DNA from: Rhizobium jaguaris
GTDB lineage: Bacteria; Pseudomonadota; Alphaproteobacteria; Rhizobiales; Rhizobiaceae
Direction: 5' to 3'
Length of the DNA stretch: 64,000 nt
NCBI RefSeq assembly: GCF_003627755.1
Contig: NZ_CP032695.1
Coordinates: forward strand, 1,922,001 to 1,986,000
The position numbers and the translations under genes are program-made. Shown here piece after piece: positions 25,082 to 34,432 of the stretch. How positions within the stretch are numbered: position 1 is the stretch's first letter; each line of letters starts with the position of its first letter. The notes beneath the pieces are model-generated. The model was not told the DNA's origin, searched no databases, and saw nothing but the letters and a program-made list of their open reading frames with translations.

Positions 25082-26818
25082 ATGAGTAATAGGAAGAAAC
25101 CGGCGGAACTGCGCAGTGCCAGATGGTTCGCGCCCGATGACTTGAGAAGTTCCGGACACCGTTCGCGCACCATGCAGATGGGCTACGCACCGGAAGAATG
25201 GACGGGCAAGCCAGTCATTGCCATCCTCAACACCTGGTCCGACGCTAATCCCTGCCACGCCCATTTTAAGCACCGAGTCGAAGACGTGAAGCGCGGCATC
25301 TTTCAGGCCGGCGGCTTTCCTCTCGAACTGCCGGCGCTGTCCCTGTCGGAAAGCTATGTCAAACCAACCACCATGCTCTATCGCAATATGCTGGCGATGG
25401 AGACGGAGGAACTGCTGCGCTCGCACCCGGTCGACGGGGCCGTGCTGATGGGCGGCTGCGACAAGACCACGCCCGGCCTCGTCATGGGAGCGCTCAGCAT
25501 GGGCTTGCCGATGATCTACCTGCCCGCAGGCCCGATGCTGCGCGGCAATTACCGCGGCGAATATCTGGGCTCCGGGTCGGACTCCTGGAAGTTCTGGGAC
25601 GAGCGCCGCGCCGGCACGATTTCGGAAAAGGAATGGGTGGAAGTCGAAGCCGGCATTGCGCGCTCCTACGGCCACTGCATGACGATGGGCACGGCGAGCA
25701 CCATGACTGCGATCGCCGAGGCGTTGGGCCTGACCTTGCCCGGCGCAAGCTCGATCCCGGCAGCCGACTCCAACCACATCCGCATGTCGTCAGCCGTCGG
25801 TCGGCGTATCGTCGAGATGGTCTGGGAGGACCTTGTCCCCTCGAAGATCGTCACTGCGGCCGCCATCGGTAACGCCGTTGCCGTGGCGATGGCAACAGGC
25901 TGTTCTACCAACGCGGTCGTGCATCTGATCGCAATGGCGCGACGCGCCGGCGTCGACCTTACGCTGGACGATCTTGACAGGGCTGGCCGCACGACACCGG
26001 TGCTTGCCAATATTCGGCCGACGGGCAAGGCCTATCTCATGGAGGATTTCTACTATGCCGGCGGCCTGAGCGCACTGATGGCGAAGCTCTCCTCCAAGCT
26101 CGATCTCTCCGCGCTGACCGTTTCCGGCGTCACCCTCGGAGAAACGCTGGAGGGCGCCAAGTGCTACAACGACGACGTCATTCGTTCGCTCGACAATCCC
26201 GTCTATCATGAGGGGTCGCTTGCGGTTCTGAAGGGCAATCTCGCCCCGACCGGTGCCGTCATCAAGCCGGCCGCCTGCGATCCGCGTTTCTACAAGCATC
26301 AGGGACCGGCATTGGTGTTCGACAGCTATCCGGAAATGAAGGCGGCAGTCGATGATGAAAATCTCGACATCACCCCCGACCACGTCATGGTGCTGCGCGG
26401 CGCCGGCCCTCAGGGCGGCCCTGGCATGCCGGAATGGGGCATGCTGCCGATGCCGAAGGCATTGCTGAAAAAGGGCCATCGCGACATGCTGCGCCTGTCC
26501 GACGCCCGGATGAGCGGGACGAGCTATGGCGCCTGCATCCTGCATGTCTCGCCGGAATCGCATGTCGGTGGCCCGCTGGCGTTGCTGAGGAACGGCGACA
26601 TCGTTCGCCTCGATCTCGAAGCGCGACGGATCGACATGCTGGTGGACGAAGATGAATTGCAGCGGCGGCGCGATGCCTGGGTCAAGCCCGCGGAAAAATT
26701 CGGCCGCGGCTATGGCTGGATGTTCGCTCGTCATGTGGCGCAGGCGGACACCGGCTGCGACTTCGATTTTCTGGAAAACGGTTTCGGCCCGACGCCGGGC
26801 GAACCCGACATTTATTGA
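25082..26818 (+). CDS. IlvD/Edd-family sugar-acid dehydratase (L-arabinonate dehydratase-like)
   Basis: 578 aa Fe-S dehydratase. The three cluster cysteines are present: C58 (NPCHAHF), C126 (GGCDKTTPG) and C199 (GHCMTMGTAST). The catalytic serine region SDARMSGTSYG near the C-terminus is intact. Length and motif layout match the sugar-acid branch typified by L-arabinonate dehydratase of Rhizobium leguminosarum rather than dihydroxy-acid dehydratase (IlvD). It would convert an aldonate to the 2-keto-3-deoxy acid. It sits in the ABC operon immediately before the RraA-like gene, a plausible aldolase for its product. The exact sugar acid is not determinable here. Confidence 0.9.
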   Translation: MSNRKKPAELRSARWFAPDDLRSSGHRSRTMQMGYAPEEWTGKPVIAILNTWSDANPCHAHFKHRVEDVKRGIFQAGGFPLELPALSLSESYVKPTTMLYRNMLAMETEELLRSHPVDGAVLMGGCDKTTPGLVMGALSMGLPMIYLPAGPMLRGNYRGEYLGSGSDSWKFWDERRAGTISEKEWVEVEAGIARSYGHCMTMGTASTMTAIAEALGLTLPGASSIPAADSNHIRMSSAVGRRIVEMVWEDLVPSKIVTAAAIGNAVAVAMATGCSTNAVVHLIAMARRAGVDLTLDDLDRAGRTTPVLANIRPTGKAYLMEDFYYAGGLSALMAKLSSKLDLSALTVSGVTLGETLEGAKCYNDDVIRSLDNPVYHEGSLAVLKGNLAPTGAVIKPAACDPRFYKHQGPALVFDSYPEMKAAVDDENLDITPDHVMVLRGAGPQGGPGMPEWGMLPMPKALLKKGHRDMLRLSDARMSGTSYGACILHVSPESHVGGPLALLRNGDIVRLDLEARRIDMLVDEDELQRRRDAWVKPAEKFGRGYGWMFARHVAQADTGCDFDFLENGFGPTPGEPDIY

Positions 26819-26835
26819 CCACAAGGGACGATATC

Positions 26836-27561
26836 ATGAGCAACTACGTGCTGAGCGGCGAGACACGCAACAAGCTGATGGGCGTGGCGACGCCGACGAT
26901 CGCCACCGCCCTTTTCAAGCGCGGCTTCCGCAATCAATTCATCCAGGATGTCCACCCGCTGTCGCCGAAGAAGGCGAACATGGTCGGCCAGGCCTTTACA
27001 CTCCGCTACATCCCAGCGCGCGAAGACCTGAATACGCTCGATGTCTTCCGCAACCCGGAGCATCCGCAGCGCGCTGCTGTCGAAGCGTGCCCGCCCGGCG
27101 CTGTTCTGGTCATGGATAGCCGCAAGGATGCACGCGCGGCTTCGGCCGGCTCGATCCTGATATCGCGGCTGCAGGTGCGTGGTGTCGCCGGCGTTGTGAC
27201 GGATGGCGGCTTCCGCGACAGCCCGGAAATCGCCAATCTCGATATCCCCGCCTATCATCACCGCCCGTCAGCGCCGACGAATCTGACGCTGCATCAGGCA
27301 ATCGAAATAAATGGACCGATCGGCTGCGGCGATGTAGCGGTCTTCCCCGGCGACGTTCTCGTCGGCGACAATGAGGGTGTTATCGTCATCCCTGCTCACC
27401 TCGCCGACGAGATTGCCGAAGAGACTGTAGAAATGACCGCTTACGAGGATTTCGTCACCGAGGAAGTCTTGAACGGCGCGACCATCATCGGACTCTACCC
27501 GGCAACCAGCGACGCACCAAAAGCCAAGTTCGCCGAGTGGCGGAAACAGAAAGGCCGCTGA
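26836..27561 (+). CDS. RraA-like protein (putative 2-keto acid aldolase or regulator fold)
   Basis: 241 aa member of the RraA/dimethylmenaquinone-methyltransferase-like fold. The motif GVAGVVTDGGFRDSPEI carries the G-X-X-X-D-G-X-X-R-D pattern that binds substrate and divalent metal in class II 4-hydroxy-4-methyl-2-oxoglutarate aldolases. True RraA proteins (about 160 aa) are shorter. ATG 26836 follows AAGGGA; seven extra N-terminal residues are possible from 26815. Following a sugar-acid dehydratase gene, cleavage of a 2-keto-3-deoxy acid is the attractive hypothesis. Confidence 0.85.
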   Translation: MSNYVLSGETRNKLMGVATPTIATALFKRGFRNQFIQDVHPLSPKKANMVGQAFTLRYIPAREDLNTLDVFRNPEHPQRAAVEACPPGAVLVMDSRKDARAASAGSILISRLQVRGVAGVVTDGGFRDSPEIANLDIPAYHHRPSAPTNLTLHQAIEINGPIGCGDVAVFPGDVLVGDNEGVIVIPAHLADEIAEETVEMTAYEDFVTEEVLNGATIIGLYPATSDAPKAKFAEWRKQKGR

Positions 27562-27593
27562 TCGGTGTTTTCAACCCGGCCGGCACGCCAAAT

Positions 27594-27630
27594 CAAAATC
27601 CCGTCGCCAGTCATGGCGGCGGGATATTTT
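27594..27630. terminator. Bidirectional rho-independent terminator
   Basis: An 11-bp stem ATCCCGTCGCC (27598-27608) and GGCGGCGGGAT (27615-27625), with one G-T type mismatch, has a 6-base loop. It is followed by ATTTT on the plus strand and by TTTTGATTT on the minus strand. It ends both the dehydratase operon and the convergent binding-protein gene. Confidence 0.85.
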
Positions 27631-27657
27631 CTCGAGAAATGATTGAATAAGAACGAC

Positions 27658-29157
27658 TTATCCTGCCCAACTCATCCGATTGAGGAAGAAGCTTTCATTG
27701 GGCGTCGGCTGGAAATTCAGCGCCTTGGCCGCGCCGTAGATCGCGTCCATTTGGTAAAGCGGCACCGTGGGCACTTGGTCTACGACGAACTGGCCGATCT
27801 TTTCATAATCCGCCAACCGCTTCTGTTCGTCCAACGAAGAGCCTGCCTCGTCCAACAGGGCGTCGATTTCGGGTTTCTCGACAATCGTCCAAGTGCTTCC
27901 TGAGTGGAACAGGTAATTCAAGACGCCATCGGCATCCTGGCAGGCGCAGGAATTGGTGCTGATCGCCAAGGCCGGAGCGTTGGTCGGGCCTTTCTGGACG
28001 AGCTGCAGGAAAGTCGGCGTGTCGACCTGCGAGATCTCGACGTCGAAACCGACCTCCTGCAGTTCCTGCAGGATTGCTTCGGCGACGCGTTGGTCGAAGA
28101 AGGCGCCAATGGTCAGCTGAAACTTCGCCGGCTTGCCGGCGCTGGAGATCAGGGCCTTCGCCCTATCCGGATCATAGGGTAGCCCGGTAATCTTGTCGCT
28201 CCACCCGAAATGCGCTGGCGTCATCATCTGACTGACAGGCTTGTCGAAGCCACCGAGGATGCCCCGTGTGATTCCCTCTTTGTCGATGGCATAGGCGAGC
28301 GCCTGGCGCAGCTCCAGTTTGTCGAAAGGAGGCTTGTTCGGATTGATGCGGATAAAGGCCATTCTTTCCGTCAATACCGGCACGGCCTTGACGGTCTGCG
28401 AGCCATCCAACTGCGCCGCTTGATCTGAGGACAGGGCGCGGGCGAAATCGCTAACGCCTGCCTGCAGATCCGCAAGCCGAGTCGAAGCATCCGGTACGGC
28501 GCGGAATACGGCCTGCTCGAACGGACCTTTGTTACCCCAGTAACCATCATAACGGACAAGCGTGACGGAAACGCCGCGATCCCATTTGACGAACTTATAG
28601 GGACCGCTGCCGACCGGCGCGAGATTGAACGCCTGGTTGCCGACATTCTGCACCACATGCTCGGGAACGATGGACAGTTTGGTCAACTGCGCCAGCAGAG
28701 CTGGATATGGCGTCTGCAACGTCAAAGTGACTTCATGATCGCCGGAAACCTCGGCCTTAGCGATCTTGGCGAACTGGCTGAGCTGCGGGCTTGCCAGCTT
28801 CGGATCGATGATGCGATTGACGCTGAAGGCAACGTCTTCGGCCGTCAGCGGCGTGCCATCGTGAAAAGTGACGTCGCCGCGCAGGGTGAAGGCGATCTTT
28901 GTGTCCGACAGGTTCTTCCATGAGGTGGCGATCTCCGGAACGATCTTGCCGCTATTGTCGCGTGTGACGAGGTTGTCGAAAATATTGCGATAGACGAAAT
29001 AACTGTCCGGGTTCCATTGAAGCTGCGGATCGAGTGTCGACGGCTCGTTGACGAGATCCACGACGATCTGCTGCTTTTCGGCAGCCTGGGTCATCACGGC
29101 GAATGGGAAAAGGGCCAACCCAAGAACGGCCGTGAAAACAATAACCTTGCGTAGCAT
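27658..29157 (-). CDS. Extracellular solute-binding protein, family 5
   Basis: 499 aa periplasmic receptor of the DppA/OppA family with a Sec signal peptide (about 1-25, ending TQAA). The mature N-terminus DLVNEPSTLDPQLQWN, the block GDVTFHDGTPLTAEDVAFSVNRI and the APVGSGPYKFVKWDRG segment are family hallmarks. AGGAG lies 8 bases before ATG 29157. Unusually it is the last gene of its operon, after GntR, two permeases, SDR, deacetylase-fold, gamma-glutamyltransferase-like and two ATPase genes. The associated enzymes suggest a gamma-glutamyl or amide-type ligand; this is inference. Confidence 0.93.
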   Translation of the reverse strand: MLRKVIVFTAVLGLALFPFAVMTQAAEKQQIVVDLVNEPSTLDPQLQWNPDSYFVYRNIFDNLVTRDNSGKIVPEIATSWKNLSDTKIAFTLRGDVTFHDGTPLTAEDVAFSVNRIIDPKLASPQLSQFAKIAKAEVSGDHEVTLTLQTPYPALLAQLTKLSIVPEHVVQNVGNQAFNLAPVGSGPYKFVKWDRGVSVTLVRYDGYWGNKGPFEQAVFRAVPDASTRLADLQAGVSDFARALSSDQAAQLDGSQTVKAVPVLTERMAFIRINPNKPPFDKLELRQALAYAIDKEGITRGILGGFDKPVSQMMTPAHFGWSDKITGLPYDPDRAKALISSAGKPAKFQLTIGAFFDQRVAEAILQELQEVGFDVEISQVDTPTFLQLVQKGPTNAPALAISTNSCACQDADGVLNYLFHSGSTWTIVEKPEIDALLDEAGSSLDEQKRLADYEKIGQFVVDQVPTVPLYQMDAIYGAAKALNFQPTPNESFFLNRMSWAG

Positions 29158-29171
29158 CGTGATCTACTCCT

Positions 29172-30158
29172 TTAGGATTTTGGCGCTCTCACGTGGCATG
29201 CAGCGGAATGGCCGCCCTGCTGGAGGGCCTCAAGCTCGGGAGAGATCGTTCGGCAGACAGGTACGGCGATGGGGCATCGGGTCGAAAAGCGGCAGCCCGC
29301 CGGCGGATTGGCAGGGCTCGGCAGATCGCCTTGCAGGATGATGCGCTGCCGGTGGCGCTGCGCTCTCGGATCAGGCAGCGGTACAGCGCTGAGCAACGCT
29401 TCGGTATAAGGATGAACCGGGTTCGCAAAAACCTCCGCCGTCGATCCGGTCTCGGCGATCCGGCCGAGGTACATCACGGCGACGCGATCGGCAAAGTGGC
29501 GTACGACTGAAAGGTCGTGCGAAATGAACAGATAAGAAAGGCCGAGGCGCTGCTGCAATTCAAGCAGCAGGTTCAAGATCTGTGAGCGTATCGATACGTC
29601 GAGCGCAGAAACCGGTTCGTCGAGGATGAGGAGCTTGGGCTGCAGCGCGATGGCGCGGGCAATGACGATACGTTGCCGCTGACCGCCGGAAAAGGCGTTG
29701 GGCTTACGATCGGCATGGCTTGGATTGAGCCCCACAAGCTCCAGCAATTCCGCAACACGTCGCCGGCGTTCTTCCCGCGTGCCGGCACCGTGGACGATCA
29801 GAGGCTCGGCAATGCTTTCACCGATGGTAAGCTTGGGATTGAGCGCCGAAACCGGGTCCTGGAATACGATCTGGATATCCCTGGAAAGATCGGCGCGGCG
29901 CACCGAGGCGTCGCTGGTGACATCTTCCCCATTGAAGACGATCCTGCCCGACGTCGCTGGCTGCATTCCGAGGATCGTGGCGCCGAGCGTCGACTTGCCG
30001 CAACCGGATTCACCGACCAGCGCCAGGCTTTCGCCGGCCGCAATATCGAGATCGACGCCATCGACCGCCTTTAGCCAACCGACCGGCCGGCCGAGAAAAC
30101 CGCCGCGGACCGGGAAATGCACGTGAAGATCGTGTACGGAAAGGAGCGGCGCGGTCAT
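29172..30158 (-). CDS. Peptide ABC transporter ATPase, DppF/OppF type
   Basis: 328 aa ATPase with Walker A GESGCGKS (49-56), Q-loop IVFQDPVSALNP, signature FSGGQRQRI and Walker B LLILDEPVSALDVSIR, plus the C-terminal oligopeptide-type extension with a cysteine-containing [15 protein letters not shown] that often binds an Fe-S cluster. ATG 30158 is preceded by GGGAGG and overlaps the DppD-type stop as ATGA. The frame extends to 30242 without support. Confidence 0.94.
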   Translation of the reverse strand: MTAPLLSVHDLHVHFPVRGGFLGRPVGWLKAVDGVDLDIAAGESLALVGESGCGKSTLGATILGMQPATSGRIVFNGEDVTSDASVRRADLSRDIQIVFQDPVSALNPKLTIGESIAEPLIVHGAGTREERRRRVAELLELVGLNPSHADRKPNAFSGGQRQRIVIARAIALQPKLLILDEPVSALDVSIRSQILNLLLELQQRLGLSYLFISHDLSVVRHFADRVAVMYLGRIAETGSTAEVFANPVHPYTEALLSAVPLPDPRAQRHRQRIILQGDLPSPANPPAGCRFSTRCPIAVPVCRTISPELEALQQGGHSAACHVRAPKS

Positions 30159-31126
30159 GCGAGCCTCCCAGTCAGGTCCTGATGCCAACAGGCGGCCCGG
30201 CGGTCGATGCCGGCGGCCGCAAGCGCCGGCGTTTGCCGGCACTGCTCATCAGCCAACGGGCAGCGCGTCGAAAACCGGCATCCCTCCGGCCAGGCGCCGA
30301 TATCCGGCACCGCGCCGCTGATGGTCGGCAACAGGGTCTTGGCCTCGCCGTCGAGCCTTGGAATGGTCGATAGCAGCATGCGCGTATAGGGGTGTCTTTG
30401 CTCGTCGAAGATTGCATCGACGGACGCCTCTTCGACGATCCGGCCGGCATACATCACCGCTACACGGTCGGCGATATCGGCAACGACGCCCATATCATGG
30501 GTAATCAACAGGATCGCCGTGCCGGTTTCGGCGCGCAATCGCTTCATCAGTTCCAGGATCTGCGCCTGGATCGTCACATCGAGCGCGGTCGTCGGCTCAT
30601 CGGCAATCAGGAGGCGCGGCCGAGTGATCAACGCCATGGCGATCATTGCCCTCTGGCACATGCCACCCGACAATTCGAAGGGAAACTGATGGAACCGCAT
30701 CGCCGGCTCAGGGATGCCAACTTCACCGAGCATAGCAATCGCCTGCCGCTGCGCCTCTTTGCTCCCAAGCGCACGGTGGACGACTAGGCTTTCAGCAATC
30801 TGCTTGCCGATCGGCATCAGCGGATTGAGCGAGGCGACAGGCTCCTGAAAGATCATCGCCATCTCGTCGCCGCGCAGGCGCTTCATGGCGGCACTGTCGA
30901 GTTCGGTCAACTCTTTGCCGTTCAGCCGGATCGAACCCTTTTTTCGTGCTGCGACGCGCGGCAACAGGCCCATGACCGAAAAAGCCGTCATCGACTTTCC
31001 GCAGCCGGATTCACCGACCAGCGTGACGATTTCGCCCGCACGGACCGAGAAGCCGACACCATCGACGACAGGCCTGCCGCCAATTGAGATATGCAGGTCT
31101 TCCACGGTCAGAACCGGCGTCGTCAT
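30155..31126 (-). CDS. Peptide ABC transporter ATPase, DppD/OppD type
   Basis: 323 aa ATPase partner of the DppF-type protein. Walker A GESGCGKS (38-45), Q-loop [11 protein letters not shown], signature LSGGMCQR and Walker [15 protein letters not shown] are present, and the C-terminal cysteine cluster [14 protein letters not shown] follows. ATG 31126 overlaps the stop of the gamma-glutamyltransferase-like gene as ATGA; the long upstream frame (to 31555) runs through that gene and is not used. Confidence 0.94.
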   Translation of the reverse strand: MTTPVLTVEDLHISIGGRPVVDGVGFSVRAGEIVTLVGESGCGKSMTAFSVMGLLPRVAARKKGSIRLNGKELTELDSAAMKRLRGDEMAMIFQEPVASLNPLMPIGKQIAESLVVHRALGSKEAQRQAIAMLGEVGIPEPAMRFHQFPFELSGGMCQRAMIAMALITRPRLLIADEPTTALDVTIQAQILELMKRLRAETGTAILLITHDMGVVADIADRVAVMYAGRIVEEASVDAIFDEQRHPYTRMLLSTIPRLDGEAKTLLPTISGAVPDIGAWPEGCRFSTRCPLADEQCRQTPALAAAGIDRRAACWHQDLTGRLA

Positions 31127-32667
31127 CTCGGGTTTGCCTCCCGAACGGCGGCCCATGGATTCTTTGGGTGGACCATCCCGATGTTGACGCCATCCCGGCG
31201 CAGGACTGCCGAGGGCACGGCGAAATTGACGGGATAGAGCGTGTCTTCGATGATATCGACCTTGAATTCGGACGCGACCGCAGCAGCAACATCGGAGGCC
31301 GCGGCACGGTTGATGCGGATGGTCGTGCCGCTGGCGTCGATACGCGGGCTGAGTAGCGCCTCCTGTAATGACAAGCCGTAAGCCGCCACATAGGTGAGGA
31401 TCTGCGTCACCGCCGGAACGATCTGCCGGCCGCCGGCAGCGCCGAGCGCCAATTCCGGCACGCCGTCGCGGGTCGCAACGATGGGACACATATTGGCAAG
31501 CGGCCTGCTCGCCGGCGCGATCGAATTGGGCTGGCCCGGGCGCGGATCGAACCACATCATGCCATTGTTGAGAGCAAAGCCCGTCTCCGGCACCACCACC
31601 TTCGAGCCGAAGCGCGACAGGAGCGTGTTCGTCAGTGCGACCATGGTGCCATCGCCGTCGACGACGCTGATATGGCTGGTGCAGCTCTCGCCTGCGGCAT
31701 GGCCGAGATGCTTGAGGCGGTATTCGCTGGCACCGCGTATCGCACGGGCAAAGGCCAATGCCGCAGCCCCACCAAAGGGATCGTCCTTCGGCAGGCTCGC
31801 CTCCAGTTTTGCCAATGCCGCGCAGAGCGTCGGGCCACCCGACAGGCCAGGGACCGCATGGACGATCAGGCCCCTAAAATCCTGCGTTAACGGCGCAAGC
31901 CAGCGCGGAGCATAGCCGGAAAAATCCTCTCTCGAAAGCACCGAACCGCCGCCGGCTAGGCCTGCGACCAGCAGCTCGGCGATCTCGCCCTCGTAAAAAT
32001 CGCGTGGGCCGGCCGCGGCCAATTTTTCCAGCATCCTTGCCTTTGCCTTCATCAGCAGAAAGGCTTTTCGCCCGCCCTCCGGCACGCGCGGTGCGCGGCC
32101 ATTGTGCAAGAACAAGTCCGATGCCGCGGGGAACTGCGCCAAATTGGCGCCGTCGATCGCCAACGCCAGCGCGGCATACCAATCGAGCTGCAAGCCGCGA
32201 TGCGCCTGCTCGATGGCAGGGGCCAGGGCATCAGCCCAGGAGATGGTGCCATAACGCGAAAGGGCTTCCGCAAAGCCGGCTACCGCTCCCGGCACGCAGA
32301 TCGATCCATAGCCGATCAGATTGCGGTCACCCTCGACCGACGGCCAATCGAACCAGTCGCCGTCGCGGCCCGGGACGAGCGGATAATCGGCAGGATTAAG
32401 CGCTGCCGGCGAGATGACGTTGAAATCGAGAACGTCGACTGCACCGCTGCCGCCCTCGGCTCGAACCATGAAACCGCCGCCGCCAATGCCGGATAGCCAC
32501 GGCTCGACGACACTCAAGACCAGCGCGGTGGTTACAGCCGCGTCGACGGCATTCCCGCCTGCCGAAAGCACGGCTGCCCCTGCCTCTGCCGCAAGCCAAT
32601 TCTGGCAGGCGACCATGCCGTGTTTGCTGCGCACCTCGCGCTTACCGATCTGCCAGGTCTCGTTCAT
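31123..32667 (-). CDS. Gamma-glutamyltransferase/gamma-glutamyl hydrolase-like Ntn hydrolase, cytosolic
   Basis: 514 aa protein of the GGT family. The autoprocessing nucleophile is T330 in ESCTSHISVVD, equivalent to the threonine of the E. coli TTHYSVVD motif, so it should mature into two subunits. The N-terminal KHGMVACQNWLAAEAGAAVL and the downstream NSIAPASRPLANMCP and GAAGGRQI blocks agree. There is no signal peptide, unlike periplasmic E. coli GGT, so a compound would have to be imported first by the linked ABC transporter. Overlaps both neighbours by four bases (ATGA), indicating translational coupling. Could act as glutathione or gamma-glutamyl-conjugate hydrolase. Confidence 0.9.
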   Translation of the reverse strand: MNETWQIGKREVRSKHGMVACQNWLAAEAGAAVLSAGGNAVDAAVTTALVLSVVEPWLSGIGGGGFMVRAEGGSGAVDVLDFNVISPAALNPADYPLVPGRDGDWFDWPSVEGDRNLIGYGSICVPGAVAGFAEALSRYGTISWADALAPAIEQAHRGLQLDWYAALALAIDGANLAQFPAASDLFLHNGRAPRVPEGGRKAFLLMKAKARMLEKLAAAGPRDFYEGEIAELLVAGLAGGGSVLSREDFSGYAPRWLAPLTQDFRGLIVHAVPGLSGGPTLCAALAKLEASLPKDDPFGGAAALAFARAIRGASEYRLKHLGHAAGESCTSHISVVDGDGTMVALTNTLLSRFGSKVVVPETGFALNNGMMWFDPRPGQPNSIAPASRPLANMCPIVATRDGVPELALGAAGGRQIVPAVTQILTYVAAYGLSLQEALLSPRIDASGTTIRINRAAASDVAAAVASEFKVDIIEDTLYPVNFAVPSAVLRRDGVNIGMVHPKNPWAAVREANPR

Positions 32668-33611
32668 TTGCGCAGTCCAGATTGATGGGGGCCCGATCGA
32701 GAGCCGAACCGCGAAGCGCCAATTGCGGCGGGAATGGCAGGCTCGACCGCGAAGCGCCCCTTATTACCCGACGCTACGTGGTGACAGGCAATGTCTGCTG
32801 CGGTGGCGACCCAGCTCGATGGCTCGGCGGTGATCGTGTCGAGCAGCTTTTCGAGCATGGCGATTCGCTGTGCCCGGCCAGATATCCAGTCGTGAATGGT
32901 CAGCGTGAACAGCCCGCCGAAGCGATGCAGCGTGCGCCATTCCGTCAGCCAATCGTCCAGCACTTGCGAGCCGGGATAGGGAGCCCAACGTTCATTGCCG
33001 CTATTCTCGAACTTGAAGAAGATCGCGTCATCGATTGCCCATTGCACAGGAATTTCGACCGCCCCGTCAATTTCGTAGGGATGATCGAAGCCCATGAGAG
33101 ACGAATCGTAAGCAAGGCCGTTGCGGCGGATTTCTGCCAGCATATGCGGTGTCAGTTCCCAGGCCGGCGAGCGGAAACCCACCGGCTTTTGCCCGGTCTG
33201 CGCCACGAAGAGCGCCAGGCTGGCGTCAAGAGCAGCGCTGAATTCCTCATCACCGATATCGCCGACGAGCTCGTGGAAATATCCGTGCAACCCGATCTCA
33301 TGGCCTGCCTCGATCAGCGCCGGCAGGAGGTCTGGATTGGATTCGGCAATGACAGCAGGCACATAGAAGCTTGCTTTCACGTTATAGCGAGCAAAGAGAT
33401 CGAGGATGCGCGTTATGCCCGTGCGAAGGCCGAAGCGGCGGATTTCCAATCGCGACAAGCGATTGGACGCGCCGTCGCGCTGCTCCCAGAGAAAGGGAGC
33501 GGTCGCATCGACGTCGACGCTCAAGAGCACAGCGCTTTTCTTGCCGACTGGCCATTCATAGGCGGGGAAAGATGAAAAGCCGCCGCGACGCTCAACCGCA
33601 CCCTGGGTCAT
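32664..33611 (-). CDS. Polysaccharide deacetylase-fold hydrolase (NodB-homology domain), cytosolic
   Basis: 315 aa with a NodB-type domain. Motif 1 is SVDVDATAPF (D33, D35), motif 2 is LHGYFHE (H109, H113), and motif 3 is GFRSPAWELT; these provide the metal-binding Asp-His-His and catalytic base of the family. There is no signal peptide or membrane anchor, which argues against envelope glycan deacetylation. Relatives of this cytosolic kind include PuuE-like allantoinases and cyclic imide hydrolases. Encoded between an SDR and a gamma-glutamyltransferase-like gene, an amide, imide or N-acyl substrate is likely. Confidence 0.88.
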   Translation of the reverse strand: MTQGAVERRGGFSSFPAYEWPVGKKSAVLLSVDVDATAPFLWEQRDGASNRLSRLEIRRFGLRTGITRILDLFARYNVKASFYVPAVIAESNPDLLPALIEAGHEIGLHGYFHELVGDIGDEEFSAALDASLALFVAQTGQKPVGFRSPAWELTPHMLAEIRRNGLAYDSSLMGFDHPYEIDGAVEIPVQWAIDDAIFFKFENSGNERWAPYPGSQVLDDWLTEWRTLHRFGGLFTLTIHDWISGRAQRIAMLEKLLDTITAEPSSWVATAADIACHHVASGNKGRFAVEPAIPAAIGASRFGSRSGPHQSGLRK

Positions 33612-33631
33612 AATGCTTTCCTTTCAGGAGC

Positions 33632-34432
33632 TTACAGCGGCTTCTTCTTAGCTTGATAGACGGCGAGCGAGCCGATGGAATTGCCGCCATCGGCGGCCAG
33701 CGTGGCGCCGGTGATATAGGCGGCGGCATCCGAGGCAAGGAAGAGGACGGCGTTCGCCGCGTCGGTCGGCTGCGAGGGACGGCCAAGCGGAATATTGCCG
33801 CGCACATTGTCGATGTGCTCCTGAGTCAGGTGACTGACCTCACTGCCGGGCGCGAAGCCCGGTTCGACGATGTTGACCCGGATACCGAATTCAGCAAGCT
33901 CAAGGGCAAGACCCTTGTTCAACCGGTCAAGCGCCGTCTTGGAAACGCAGTAAGGCACGACGCTGCGCCGCATCTTGCGCGATGCGCCGGAAGAGATGTT
34001 GACGATCGAACCCTTGACGCCCTGATCGATCATCTGGCGCGCAACACCCTGCGACAGCAGGAAAGGGGCGCGCAGATTGATGCCGAAAATCTTATCCCAA
34101 TCATCCGCATTGATATCGAGGAGGAAGCCGGACGGATAGATACCGGCATTGTTGACCAGAACGTCGGCCGCGCCCCAGTTTTCGGCGATGTAGGCGAGCA
34201 GCGCCTTGATGTCGGCATCCGAGGTCAGGTCTGCCGCAAATTGCAGATGTGCGCCGCCGCCGAGATTTTCGGTGGCGATAGCAAGCCTATCCGGATCCCT
34301 GTCAGTCAGCAGGACGCGCGCGCCGGCATTTGCGAAGGCCTGCGCGATCCAACCGCCGAAAATGCCCGCCGCACCGGTGACGACAACGCGCTTACCTTTG
34401 AAGTCTTCTGAAAAATCAACCATGGGATTCAA
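33632..34432 (-). CDS. Short-chain dehydrogenase/reductase
   Basis: About 263-266 aa classical SDR. The dinucleotide-binding TGAAGIFGG (from residue 19), NNAG (94-97) and catalytic S148, Y161 and K165 (YCVSK) are present; the C-terminal GATLAADGGNSIG is typical. Aspartate in LLTDRD after the second strand favours NAD(H). Start choice: TTG 34432 overlaps the permease stop as TTGA with GGAG 3 bases before it, while ATG 34423 is three codons in. Function in the operon is unknown; it may oxidise an alcohol released from the imported substrate. Confidence 0.9.
   Translation of the reverse strand: MNPMVDFSEDFKGKRVVVTGAAGIFGGWIAQAFANAGARVLLTDRDPDRLAIATENLGGGAHLQFAADLTSDADIKALLAYIAENWGAADVLVNNAGIYPSGFLLDINADDWDKIFGINLRAPFLLSQGVARQMIDQGVKGSIVNISSGASRKMRRSVVPYCVSKTALDRLNKGLALELAEFGIRVNIVEPGFAPGSEVSHLTQEHIDNVRGNIPLGRPSQPTDAANAVLFLASDAAAYITGATLAADGGNSIGSLAVYQAKKKPL

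Noticed and set aside
30155..31555. Long N-terminal extension of the DppD-type ATPase
   Set aside because: The first 143 residues lie inside the gamma-glutamyltransferase-like gene and are not ABC-like; ATG 31126 overlaps the upstream stop as ATGA and begins the family N-terminus.
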